Below, piece after piece: positions 44,057 to 52,293 of a stretch of 64,000 bases of DNA (its first letter is position 1; each line of letters starts with the position of its first letter). Source of the stretch: Hyphomicrobiales bacterium (GTDB taxonomy: Bacteria > Pseudomonadota > Alphaproteobacteria > Rhizobiales > Rhizobiaceae). The translations under genes and the position numbers were made by a program. The DNA lies in assembly GCA_900472295.1 (NCBI GenBank), contig UCIA01000009.1:57386-121385 (forward strand), written 5' to 3'. The notes below the pieces were generated by a model. The model worked only from the letters and a program-made list of their open reading frames with translations. It searched no databases and was not told where the DNA came from.

Positions 44057-44764
44057 ATGACCCTTCGCTTCGGCATCCTCGCCTTCCCCAATGTTCAGCA
44101 GCTCGACCTCACTGGCCCCTACGAAGTCATGGCATCGGCCAAAGGCGTGGAAGTGGAATTGATCTGGAAGGATCGCAACCCGGTGATGTCGTCTACACAC
44201 CTCTCTCTCACCCCGACGGCGACCTTCGAGGATTGCCGGCCTCTCGACGTGCTGTGCATTCCGGGCGGGGGTGGGGTCAACGCGCTGCTGGAGGACCAGA
44301 CGGTCCTTGATTTCGTGCGGCATCGCGCTGCGCAGGCGCGCTACATAACCTCGGTGTGCAGCGGCGCCCTGGTGCTCGGCGCGGCCGGGCTGCTGAAGGG
44401 CAAGCGCGCGACGACGCACTGGTATGCGCATGATTTCCTTGAAGAGTTCGGGGCGATCCCGGTCGATGAGCGTATCGTCGAGGACGGCAAGCTCATCACC
44501 GCCGGCGGCGTCACTTCCGGGATCGATTTCGGGCTGGCGCTGGTCGCAAGGCTGCTTGGACAGGAGGAGGCCGAGATCGTGCAGCTCTCGCTCGAATATG
44601 CCCCGGCTCCGCCTTTCCGGTCGGGCACGCCCGCCGAGGCTTCGCCTGCCGTGCTGGTGCAAGCAAAGGAGCGGCTCGCGGGCTCAAGGCGGGTTCGCGA
44701 GCAAATGTTCGCGCGCTGGCGCGAGGCTCGCGCGGCCGCTGCGCCGGCGCGCAGCCACGGCTGA
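44057..44764 (+). CDS. DJ-1/PfpI-family protein (isonitrile hydratase-like)
   Basis: 235 residues. It begins LRFGILAFPNVQQLDLTGPYEVMASA and has CIPGGGGVNALLEDQ, a nucleophile elbow TSVCSGALVLGAAGLLKGKRATTHWYAH with cysteine after VCSG's valine, and GGVTSGIDFGLALV. This combination matches the isonitrile hydratase group of the class-I glutamine amidotransferase-like superfamily. Enzymes of the group hydrate isonitriles, though many members are uncharacterised. An alanine- and arginine-rich tail of about 25 residues follows the domain. The ATG at 44057 is preceded by GGAGA. It diverges from a GlxA-type regulator of the same fold whose DNA-binding half is cut off by an amber codon, so its regulation may be lost. 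Confidence 0.8.
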   Translation: MTLRFGILAFPNVQQLDLTGPYEVMASAKGVEVELIWKDRNPVMSSTHLSLTPTATFEDCRPLDVLCIPGGGGVNALLEDQTVLDFVRHRAAQARYITSVCSGALVLGAAGLLKGKRATTHWYAHDFLEEFGAIPVDERIVEDGKLITAGGVTSGIDFGLALVARLLGQEEAEIVQLSLEYAPAPPFRSGTPAEASPAVLVQAKERLAGSRRVREQMFARWREARAAAAPARSHG

Positions 44765-44850
44765 AGCGGCAGGGCCGAAGGCGCATATCTCTGGCCCTTC
44801 GGCCCCGCAGTGTTTTCATTGTTGACACGTCCCTTCGTCTGTGCAGAAAT

Positions 44851-44861
44851 TGGTTGGACCA
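44851..44861. promoter_or_regulatory. FadR-type operator upstream of a gntR gene
   Basis: TGGTTGGACCA is a TGGTnnnACCA palindrome, a good fit to FCD-class GntR operators, and is flanked by AACCA at 44865-44869 that pairs with its first half. It lies 25 bases before the GTG of the regulator gene, suggesting autoregulation and control of the whole operon. Confidence 0.6.
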
Positions 44862-44886
44862 TTGAACCACTTGGGTTTCTGCTGGC

Positions 44887-45621
44887 GTGACCGAATTCAG
44901 CCTTCCGCCGATCCACACAACAGCCCGCGACGATGCGGTGCTGAAGGCGTTGGCCGGTTTCGTCATGCGCGAAAAGCTGGAACCCGGTGAGAGGCTGCCG
45001 ACCGAACGCATCCTCGCTGAGCGCTTGAAAGTCAGCCGCAACACGGTTCGCGAGGCGCTGACGCGCTGGGAAGGGCTTGGTCTGGTCGAGCGCCGGCAAG
45101 GCTCGGGCACCTATCTCAAGGCTGCCGTTTCACTCGACATGCTGCACATGCCGCTGACGCTCGCCGGCGGCAATGATTTCACCGGCCTGATGCGCACGCT
45201 GGAGATCCGCCGCGCGCTGGAAGCCGAAGCCGCCGCCCTTTGCGCCATTCGCGCCGACAAGGACGACCTCGCCGAGATCGAGCGCAAGCTCGACATCATG
45301 GAGGAAGAGTTTCTCAACCGGGCCGGCATGTCGTCGGAAGAGGATTGGGAATTCCATCAGGCGATCTATCGCGCCTGCGGCAACCCGCTGTTCGAGCAGA
45401 TCATCGCGGCCATGCACGAGCTGTTCCACCGCTTCTGGGAACATCCGCTTGGCGTGCGCGATTTCGGCCACGCCAGCTTTCCCTACCATCGCACCATGTT
45501 CGACTGCATCGCCGCGCACGACCCGGAAGGCGCCCGGGCCGAGGCGCTGAAGCTGATCGCCACCGTCGAAGACGATCTGAAGCGCGGTGCCGCCAACCTC
45601 AAACTTTCGGACCGCACATGA
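44887..45621 (+). CDS. FadR/FCD-family GntR transcriptional regulator
   Basis: 244 residues. The winged helix shows FVMREKLEPGERLPTERILAERLKVSRNTVREALTRWEGLGLVERRQGSGTYL (by pieces, about residues 25-78) and the FCD domain shows MRTLEIRRALEAEAAALCA, EEDWEFHQAIYRACGN and FPYHRTMFDCIAAHDPEGARAEAL, the last with ligand-site histidines. It starts at GTG 44887, with no strong ribosome site. A matching operator lies 25 bases upstream. It overlaps the PLP enzyme gene by ATGA, so regulator, PLP enzyme and the ABC importer are probably one operon sensing a shared substrate. Confidence 0.87.
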   Translation: MTEFSLPPIHTTARDDAVLKALAGFVMREKLEPGERLPTERILAERLKVSRNTVREALTRWEGLGLVERRQGSGTYLKAAVSLDMLHMPLTLAGGNDFTGLMRTLEIRRALEAEAAALCAIRADKDDLAEIERKLDIMEEEFLNRAGMSSEEDWEFHQAIYRACGNPLFEQIIAAMHELFHRFWEHPLGVRDFGHASFPYHRTMFDCIAAHDPEGARAEALKLIATVEDDLKRGAANLKLSDRT

Positions 45622-46814
45622 ACGAGCACAGCTTCGACCCAGGCATTTCCGGCAGCGACTATCTCGCCGAGGCGGCAACACTGCTGGCGCATGACGATCC
45701 GTTTCCGGGCAATGCCGTGGTGCCGCCGATCTACCAGACTTCGCTGTTCACCTTCGCCAGCTATGCCGACATGGCCGACACCTTTGCCGGCCGCAGGAAA
45801 CAGCCGATCTATTCGCGCGGCGACAATCCGACGGTGATGGAATTCGAGTCACGCGTCGCAGCCCTTGAAGGTGCGGAAGCCGCACGCGGCTTCTCCAGTG
45901 GCATGGCGGCGATCAGCGCCACGCTGCTTGCCTTCGTCGGTGCCGGCGAGCGCATCGTTGCGGTGCGCAACTGCTATGGCGATGCCTATCGCCTGTTCGA
46001 GCGGCTGTTCCCGCGGCTCCACATCAAGGTCGACTATGTCGACGGTTCCGATCCGGATGCGGTCGCGGCGGCACTGCCAGGCGCCAAGCTGCTTTATCTG
46101 GAAAGCCCGACCTCGATGATGTTCGAGCTGCAGGACCTCGAACATCTGACGCGGCTGGCGAAAGAGCAAGGCATCGTCACCACCATCGACAATTCCTGGG
46201 CGACGCCGGTGTTCCAGAAGCCGATCCTGCACGGCGTCGATCTGGTGCTGCATTCGGCCTCGAAATATCTCGGCGGCCACAGCGACACCGTCGCCGGCGT
46301 CGTGGCAGGCTCGGCCGCCCACATCAAGCACATCAACGAGCAGACCTATTCGCAGCTCGGCGCCAAGCTGTCGCCCTTCGAAGGCTGGCTGCTGCTGCGC
46401 GGCCTGCGCACGCTGCCGCTCAGGCTGCCGCATCACATGAAGAGCGGGCTCACCATCGCCGAGCGGCTGAAGGCGCATGACAAGGTCGAGCGGGTCAACC
46501 ACCCCGCCTATTCCAACCATCCCGGCAAGAAGACGCTTGCCGGCTATGCCGGGCTGTTCTCCTTCGAGGTGACGGAGGATGTCGACATTCCCGCCTTCGT
46601 CGATGCGCTGAAGTTCTTCCGCATCGGCGTCAGCTGGGGTGGCCATGAAAGCCTGGTCGTGCCGGCAAAGGCCTCGCTCGAGCAGACGCCGGGTCTCAAT
46701 TCGATGGCGCGCTTCGGCGTCAGCCCCCGAACCATCCGCTTCAATGTCGGATTGGAAAGCGTCGAAGACCTCTGGGCCGACATCGGCCAGGCCTTCGACA
46801 AAGCAAAAAAATAA
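45618..46814 (+). CDS. Cys/Met metabolism PLP enzyme (cystathionine gamma-synthase/lyase family)
   Basis: 398 residues of the trans-sulfuration fold-type I PLP family. It shows VVPPIYQTSLFTF, YSRGDNPTVMEFESRVAALEGAEAARGFSSGMAAIS, the aspartate of VTTIDNSWATP, the PLP lysine in LHSASKYLGGHSDTVAG, and a C-terminal FNVGLESVEDLWADI. Members include cystathionine beta- and gamma-lyases, cystathionine gamma-synthase and methionine gamma-lyase; sequence alone does not separate them here. The ATG overlaps the regulator stop by four bases. Its tight linkage to a FadR-type regulator and a CUT1-type importer, rather than to methionine genes, suggests a catabolic lyase acting on an imported sulfur compound. 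That is inference. Confidence 0.85.
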   Translation: MNEHSFDPGISGSDYLAEAATLLAHDDPFPGNAVVPPIYQTSLFTFASYADMADTFAGRRKQPIYSRGDNPTVMEFESRVAALEGAEAARGFSSGMAAISATLLAFVGAGERIVAVRNCYGDAYRLFERLFPRLHIKVDYVDGSDPDAVAAALPGAKLLYLESPTSMMFELQDLEHLTRLAKEQGIVTTIDNSWATPVFQKPILHGVDLVLHSASKYLGGHSDTVAGVVAGSAAHIKHINEQTYSQLGAKLSPFEGWLLLRGLRTLPLRLPHHMKSGLTIAERLKAHDKVERVNHPAYSNHPGKKTLAGYAGLFSFEVTEDVDIPAFVDALKFFRIGVSWGGHESLVVPAKASLEQTPGLNSMARFGVSPRTIRFNVGLESVEDLWADIGQAFDKAKK

Positions 46815-46840
46815 CTAGGTTCAAAATGGGAGTTCTGAAC

Positions 46841-48118
46841 ATGAAGAGACTGAGCATTCTGCTTGCTACCGCGGCCGGCCTGGCGATGTCCGGCAGCGCC
46901 GCGCTGGCCGACACCACCCTCAAGCTGGTCGAGGTCATCACCAGCCCGCAGCGCACCGAATTTCTGAAGAAGCAGATCGCCGAGTTCGAGGCCGCCAATG
47001 CGGGCGTCAAGGTCGAGGTGGTCTCGCTGCCCTGGGGCCAGGCGTTCGAAAAATTCCTCACCATGGTTCAGGCCGGCGACACACCGGATATCGTCGAGAT
47101 GCCGGAGCGCTGGATGGGCCTCTACGCCACCAACGGCCAGCTTGAGGACCTCGGTCCGTTCATGGCCAAGTGGGACGACGCCAAGACGCTGGGTGACCGC
47201 GCCAAGCAGTTCGGCTCGACCGTCAACAACACCCAGTTCATGATCCCTTACGGCTACTATGTGAATGCGCTGTTCTGGAACAAGAAGCTGTTCAAGGAAG
47301 CCGGACTCGACGGCCCGCCGGCGACGCTCGACGACTTCATTGCCGATTCAAAGAAGATCTCCGCCATTCCGGGCAAGTACGGCTATTGCCTGCGCGGCGG
47401 CCCGGGCGCCTTCAACGGCATGCACATGTTCATGAACATCGCCGCTGGCAAAGGCGGTTACTTCAACGAGGACGGCACCTCGACCATCAACGAGGAAGGC
47501 TCGGTCAAGGGCCTGCAGATGCTGGCCGACATGTACAAGGACGGGCTGGCGCCAAAGGATGCGGTGAGCTGGGGCTTTAACGAAACGGTCACCGGTTTCT
47601 ATTCCGGCACCTGCGCCATGCTCAACCAGGATCCGGATGCGCTGATCGGCATTGCCGACAAGATGAGCGCCGACGACTTTGCCGTGGCACCGCTGCCTGT
47701 GGGACCAAGCGGCAAGTCCTACCCGACGCTGGGCTATGCCGGCTGGGCGATGTTTGCCAATTCGCAGCACAAGGACGATGCCTGGAAGCTGATGGCGACG
47801 CTGTTGTCGCCGAAGGACAATCTGGAATGGGCCAAGGAAGTCGGTGTTGTGCCGATCCACAATGGCGCCGACCAGGACGCCCATTTCAAGACCGAGCAGT
47901 TCAAGGGCTGGTTCACCGAGCTCAGCGACACCTCCAAATATGAAATGGTGACGCCGCCGACGCATCTCGAAAACCTCGGTAACTTCGTCGACCAGGTGGC
48001 GATCAAGAACTTCCAGGAAGTGCTGCTCGGCCAGAAGTCGGCCAAGGACGTTGCCGATCAATGGGCTGCGTTCCTGACCAAGGAACAGCAGGACTGGTTG
48101 GCCAAGAACAAGAAGTAG
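46841..48118 (+). CDS. ABC transporter solute-binding protein, family 1 (CUT1)
   Basis: 425 residues. A signal peptide runs to about residue 24 (MKRLSILLATAAGLAMSGSA, then ALA cleavage before DTTLKL). The mature protein is a family-1 carbohydrate binder: FLKKQIAEFEAANAGVKVEVV, QAGDTPDIVEMPERW, YVNALFWNKKLFKEAGLDGPP, GKGGYFNEDGTSTINEEGSV and GYAGWAMFANSQHKDDAWKL. Sugars are the usual ligands of this family, but the adjacent sulfur-metabolism enzyme leaves the ligand open. The ATG at 46841 with GGGAG eight bases upstream is preferred over the ATG at 46826. A block of palindromic repeats separates it from the permease genes. Confidence 0.87.
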   Translation: MKRLSILLATAAGLAMSGSAALADTTLKLVEVITSPQRTEFLKKQIAEFEAANAGVKVEVVSLPWGQAFEKFLTMVQAGDTPDIVEMPERWMGLYATNGQLEDLGPFMAKWDDAKTLGDRAKQFGSTVNNTQFMIPYGYYVNALFWNKKLFKEAGLDGPPATLDDFIADSKKISAIPGKYGYCLRGGPGAFNGMHMFMNIAAGKGGYFNEDGTSTINEEGSVKGLQMLADMYKDGLAPKDAVSWGFNETVTGFYSGTCAMLNQDPDALIGIADKMSADDFAVAPLPVGPSGKSYPTLGYAGWAMFANSQHKDDAWKLMATLLSPKDNLEWAKEVGVVPIHNGADQDAHFKTEQFKGWFTELSDTSKYEMVTPPTHLENLGNFVDQVAIKNFQEVLLGQKSAKDVADQWAAFLTKEQQDWLAKNKK

Positions 48119-48134
48119 GCGCTGCCTTCCTCTT

Positions 48135-48222
48135 CCTTCTCCCCGTCTATGGGGAGAAGGTGGCCCGCAAGGGCCGGATGAGGGGCAGCGCGAGCACCCC
48201 AAGGCTAGCGCTGCCCCTCATC
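48135..48222. repeat. Mosaic palindromic repeat between binding-protein and permease genes
   Basis: Three hairpins in series: CCTTCTCCCC (48135-48144) with 48151-48160; GGCCC (48162-48166) with 48171-48175; and a 15-bp stem starting GATGAGGGGCAGCGC (48177-48191) paired with 48208-48222. The layout matches a short repeat very common between genes in Rhizobiales. Here it lies inside an ABC operon, where it could stabilise the upstream transcript as REP elements do in E. coli malE-malF. Confidence 0.75.
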
Positions 48223-48345
48223 TGCCTGCCCGTCCTCCGCAGCAGCTGTGCTGCAGCTACGGAGGGTGGCCCGGCATCTGTTCTCCAATGAACGGCGACG
48301 ACGCTTGTCGCCAATCCGCTCCTCCAGGAGACGATCCAGAAGCCA

Positions 48346-49269
48346 ATGACCTACGCCGTACCAGAAATACGATCCGCAGGCCGGCCGCGAAAGAAGCGGC
48401 TGACGCATGCCGCCATCGAGCCCTGGTTGTATCTCTCGCCGGCGATCGTGCTTCTGGTGATAGTGCTGCTGGTGCCGCTGATCATCGGCATCAGCTATTC
48501 GTTCCGGAAGTTCTCCGCCTTCAAATCCGAATATGTCGGCCTCGGCCAATATGAGGCGATGCTGACCGACCAGGTGCTGGGGCAGGCGTTGGTCAACACG
48601 TTGTGGTGGACGGTGGCTAGCCTGTTCTTCCAGTTTTTCCTTGGCCTCGGTCTCGCGCTGCTGCTCGACAAGCCGTTTGTCGGCCGCAAGTTCGTGCAGG
48701 CGGTGGTGTTCCTGCCATGGGCGGTGCCGTCCTTCCTGTCGGGCCTGACCTGGGCCTGGCTGTTCAATCCGATCATCGGCCCGCTGCCGCATTGGCTGTT
48801 TGCGCTTGGGCTGAAGGCCGAACCGACCAATGTGCTGTCCGATCCGGCGACCGCCATGTGGGGGCCGATCATTGCCAACATCTGGTTCGGCATTCCGTTC
48901 TTCGCCATCACGCTGCTGGCGGCGCTGAAATCGATCCCATCGGAGCTGCATGAGGCCGCGGCAATAGACGGCGCCTCGCCCTGGCAGCGCTTCACCAAAG
49001 TGACGCTGCCGTTCCTGGCGCCGACCATCGTCATCACCGTCATGCTGCGCACGATCTGGATCGCCACCTTCGCCGATCTGATCTTCGTCATGACCGAGGG
49101 CGGGCCGGCGGGCTCGACCAGCACCGTGCCAGTCTACATCTATGTCAGCGCCTTCAAGTCGCTGGACAAGGGCTATGCCTCGGCAGTCGCGGTGCTGCTG
49201 CTGGTGCTGCTCATCGCTTATGCGATCGCGCTGATCGCCATCCGCCGCTTGCTTGTGAGGCACGTCTGA
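48346..49269 (+). CDS. ABC transporter permease, MalF-like (CUT1)
   Basis: 307 residues with six predicted helices. A positively charged N-terminus (RSAGRPRKKRLTHAAIEPWLYLSPAIVLL) precedes helix 1. The coupling EAA motif is ELHEAAAIDGASPWQRFTKVTLPFLAP near residues 200-230. It forms half the membrane channel of the importer with the next gene. The ATG at 48346 lies 227 bases after the binding-protein gene; the gap holds palindromic repeats, so expression may depend on readthrough or an internal promoter. It overlaps the next gene by one base. Confidence 0.9.
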   Translation: MTYAVPEIRSAGRPRKKRLTHAAIEPWLYLSPAIVLLVIVLLVPLIIGISYSFRKFSAFKSEYVGLGQYEAMLTDQVLGQALVNTLWWTVASLFFQFFLGLGLALLLDKPFVGRKFVQAVVFLPWAVPSFLSGLTWAWLFNPIIGPLPHWLFALGLKAEPTNVLSDPATAMWGPIIANIWFGIPFFAITLLAALKSIPSELHEAAAIDGASPWQRFTKVTLPFLAPTIVITVMLRTIWIATFADLIFVMTEGGPAGSTSTVPVYIYVSAFKSLDKGYASAVAVLLLVLLIAYAIALIAIRRLLVRHV

Positions 49270-50117
49270 TGATCGCCGGACGCTCCACCTCCTCACGCAT
49301 TTTCAGCGGCATCGGCCTCTACGCCGCGATTGCCGCCTATATGATTTTTGCTTTGTTCCCGATCTATTGGACGCTGAAGATCTCGGTGACGCCGGAACGG
49401 CTGCTTTACTCCGAAGGCATCACGCTGTGGCCATCACAGACGACGTTCCGCAACTTCATCACGGTGCTCGAAGCATCTGACTTTCCACGCTATTTCCTCA
49501 ACAGCGTCATCGTCTCGGTGTCGACCGCAGCGCTGGTGACGGTCATCGCCACGCTCGCCGGCTATGCAATGTCGCGCTTCACTTTTCGCGGCAAGGCGAC
49601 GCTGGCGATCATGCTTTTGCTCACCCAGACCTTCCCGCTGGTGATGGTTATCCCGCCGATCTACCGCGTCATGGGCGAGCTTGGCCTGACCAACAGCCTG
49701 GTCGGCCTGATCATCATCTACACCGCCTTCAACACCGCCTTCGCCACCTTCCTGATGCAGTCCTTCTTCGACGGCATTCCGAAGGATCTGGAGGAGGCGG
49801 CGATGATCGACGGCTGCACGCGCGCGCAGGCGATGCGCAAGGTGATCGTGCCGCTGACGCTGCCCGGCATGGGCGCCACGCTCGGCTTCGTCTTCACCGC
49901 CGCCTGGAGCGAATTGCTGTTTGCGCTGATGCTGATCTCCAGCGACGACCAGAAGACCTTTGCCGTAGGCCTGCTCACCTATATCGGCAAGTTCGCCGTC
50001 GACTGGGGGCAGATGATGGCGGCGTCGATCCTGGCGCTGATCCCGGTCTGCATCTTCTTCGCCTTCCTGCAACGCTATCTCGTCACCGGCCTCACCGCCG
50101 GCGCGGTCAAAGGATAA
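49269..50117 (+). CDS. ABC transporter permease, MalG-like (CUT1)
   Basis: 282 residues with six helices; it opens GIGLYAAIAAYMIFALFPIYWTLKISVTP as MalG-type permeases do. The EAA loop is PKDLEEAAMIDGCTRAQAMRKVIVPLTLPG at about residues 175-204. It pairs with the preceding permease. Its ATG shares a base with the previous stop (TGATG), indicating translational coupling, and the ATPase gene follows after three bases. Nothing is unusual in composition or length. Confidence 0.9.
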   Translation: MIAGRSTSSRIFSGIGLYAAIAAYMIFALFPIYWTLKISVTPERLLYSEGITLWPSQTTFRNFITVLEASDFPRYFLNSVIVSVSTAALVTVIATLAGYAMSRFTFRGKATLAIMLLLTQTFPLVMVIPPIYRVMGELGLTNSLVGLIIIYTAFNTAFATFLMQSFFDGIPKDLEEAAMIDGCTRAQAMRKVIVPLTLPGMGATLGFVFTAAWSELLFALMLISSDDQKTFAVGLLTYIGKFAVDWGQMMAASILALIPVCIFFAFLQRYLVTGLTAGAVKG

Positions 50118-50120
50118 TCG

Positions 50121-51188
50121 ATGGCTTCCGTCACGCTGCAAAACGTCGAGAAGGATTACGGGTCGCTGCGCATCCTGCACGGCGTCGACCTCGAGATCGC
50201 CGATGGCGAGTTCGTCGTGCTGGTCGGCCCGTCCGGCTGCGGCAAGTCGACCTTGCTCCGCATGATCGCCGGGCTGGAAGAGGTGTCCGGCGGCGAGATC
50301 CGCATCGGCGAGCGGCTGGTCAACGATGTCGCGCCGAAGGACCGCGACATCGCCATGGTGTTCCAGTCCTACGCGCTCTATCCGCATATGGATGTGTCGT
50401 CGAATATGGGCTTCAGCCTGCTCTTGAAGAAGGCGGAGAAGACGACGATCGACGGCAGGGTAGGGGCAGCAGCCAAGCGGCTCGGCCTTGACAGTTTTCT
50501 CGGACGCCTGCCGCGCCAGCTCTCCGGCGGCCAGCGCCAGCGCGTCGCCATGGGGCGCGCTATTGTGCGCGATCCCAAAGTGTTTCTGTTCGACGAACCG
50601 CTCAGCAATCTCGACGCCAAACTGCGCGTCCATATGCGCGCCGAGATCAAGGCGCTGCACCAGCAGCTGAAGACCACTTCGGTCTATGTCACGCATGACC
50701 AGATCGAAGCCATGACCATGGCCGACCGCATCGTCGTCATGCATGACGGCTACGTGCAGCAGGTCGGCCATCCGCTCGAACTATACGACCGGCCGGTCAA
50801 CACCTTCGTCGCCGGTTTCATCGGCTCGCCCGGCATGAATTTTCTGCCGGCGACGGTCGCCAAGGGCGGCAAGGTGGATGCAGTGCTGGCCGACGGCCAG
50901 AAGCTGCGGTTGCCGGATGGGTTGCCCCTGACGGACGGCGACGCACTGACCGTTGGACTGCGGCCGGAGCACATCCAGCTCGCCGACGATGGTCCGCTCA
51001 AGGCAGAGGTCGAGGTGGTCGAGCCGCTCGGCCTGTCGACGCAGTTCTATGTCCGGTTCGCGGAGCAGCAGGTCTGCGTCTTCGTCATGGGGCGCAGCAC
51101 TGTCCGGCCGGGCGACACGGTGCGGCTGTCGGCCGATCCCGCGGCGCTGCATCTGTTCGATCCCGTCAGCGGCAACCGCATCGGCTGA
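50121..51188 (+). CDS. ABC transporter ATP-binding protein, UgpC/MalK type
   Basis: 355 residues. Walker A GPSGCGKSTLL (residues 36-46), Q loop VFQSYALYPHM, signature RQLSGGQRQRVAMGRA, Walker B VFLFDEPLSNLDAKLR and H-loop VTHDQIEAMTMAD are all intact; a C-terminal TOBE domain with VGLRPEHIQL and GRSTVRPGDTVRLSADPAALHLFD follows. These ATPases drive CUT1 sugar importers and can be shared between systems. It closes the operon that starts at the FadR-type regulator and is convergent with the agpT gene 15 bases downstream. Confidence 0.92.
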   Translation: MASVTLQNVEKDYGSLRILHGVDLEIADGEFVVLVGPSGCGKSTLLRMIAGLEEVSGGEIRIGERLVNDVAPKDRDIAMVFQSYALYPHMDVSSNMGFSLLLKKAEKTTIDGRVGAAAKRLGLDSFLGRLPRQLSGGQRQRVAMGRAIVRDPKVFLFDEPLSNLDAKLRVHMRAEIKALHQQLKTTSVYVTHDQIEAMTMADRIVVMHDGYVQQVGHPLELYDRPVNTFVAGFIGSPGMNFLPATVAKGGKVDAVLADGQKLRLPDGLPLTDGDALTVGLRPEHIQLADDGPLKAEVEVVEPLGLSTQFYVRFAEQQVCVFVMGRSTVRPGDTVRLSADPAALHLFDPVSGNRIG

Positions 51189-51203
51189 GGGTGGCCGTCA
51201 GTC

Positions 51204-52079
51204 TTAGCGGTGGTTGCCCAGGCTGGCATACATACCCGTGGTGCGGAACTGCGTCGGGTTGATGCCGTAAAGCCGGCGGAAGACTTTTGAGAAATAGTTG
51301 GCGTCCTCGAAGCCGCACAGAATGGCGACTTCCTTGACCGGCAGGAAGTCGGCCTTGGTTAGAAGCTTCGCTGCCCGCTGCAGCCGCTGCTGCAGCACGA
51401 ATTCGGCCGGCGGGATGCCTTCGCTCTCGGCAAAACAGCGCGAGAAATGCGCGCGGCTGAGGCCGCTGATCTGCACGAGCTCGGCCACCGGCAGGGGCTT
51501 GTCGAGATTGGCATTGATGTGGTCGATCACCGGCTGCATGGCGCTCTGCTTCTCGGTGAAGGCGTGCGAGCCGAAGACGTCGTCGTAGAGCGCCATCGCC
51601 GCCTCATAGGCGATTGCCGAAGCAGCGCCGGGCGAAGCGGCGCCGTTGATGAGGCGCAGGCTGCAATCAGCGAGATGATCGATCGTCTCCGGCTGCAGCC
51701 GGAACACCGGACCGGAGACGCTGAGAATGGATTTGTGGATGCGCAGCGCCTCCTCGCCATTCATCGAGATCCAGAAATATTCCCAGCGGTCGCCCTTCTC
51801 CAGCCAGTAGCGATGGTTGTGCGGCACCAGCACCAGCAGCGTGTCGTTGGCCTGCAGGCGGTAGTTGCGGTTTTCGTAGCGCAGCTGGCCCGTACCGCTG
51901 ATCGTATGCTGCAGCACCGTGAACGGTGTCTGGCCGCGCTTGCGCCCATCCCAGTCGTAGGTCACGCCTTCGCGCACCTCATAGCCGGTGCTGGTCGGCA
52001 TGGCATGCAGGCGCTGGCGGCCGCGCGGCAGCGAGATGGGGCGCATCAACTGTCCGTTGGCGATCAGATCACGCAGCAC
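51204..52079 (-). CDS. agpT: AraC-family activator of alpha-galactoside genes
   Basis: 291 residues. An N-terminal cupin-like ligand domain (QTPFTVLQHTISGTGQLRYENRNYRLQANDTLLVLVPHNHRYWLE by pieces) is followed by two C-terminal helix-turn-helix units: PLPVAELVQISGLSRAHFSRCFAESEG and LPVKEVAILCGFEDANYFSKVFRRLYGINPTQFR. It diverges from agaL1. In S. meliloti an AraC-like activator, AgpT, lies in this position and is needed for induction by alpha-galactosides. The GTG at 52079 follows a GAGGGTAA site and gives a normal AraC length; the frame is open far upstream but into the divergent promoter. Role assigned by synteny and family. Confidence 0.85.
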   Translation of the reverse strand: MLRDLIANGQLMRPISLPRGRQRLHAMPTSTGYEVREGVTYDWDGRKRGQTPFTVLQHTISGTGQLRYENRNYRLQANDTLLVLVPHNHRYWLEKGDRWEYFWISMNGEEALRIHKSILSVSGPVFRLQPETIDHLADCSLRLINGAASPGAASAIAYEAAMALYDDVFGSHAFTEKQSAMQPVIDHINANLDKPLPVAELVQISGLSRAHFSRCFAESEGIPPAEFVLQQRLQRAAKLLTKADFLPVKEVAILCGFEDANYFSKVFRRLYGINPTQFRTTGMYASLGNHR

Positions 52080-52293
52080 AAAATTACCCTCGAAAGCATA
52101 ATCGTTCTCTGGCCGCGCCCTGGAATAACGGCATAATCCAAATCCTGAGAACGCGAAAGACCCGCGGTCGAGGAGCGGGCGGGGAGGAGAAAGAGCCGGA
52201 ATTCCGGCTCGAATGGCATGCGTGCCTTGGCGCGCCGCCATATGCTCCTCCTTTGCTCCTTGCCAGGCATTCGATTGGATCGAGGTGACGGTG

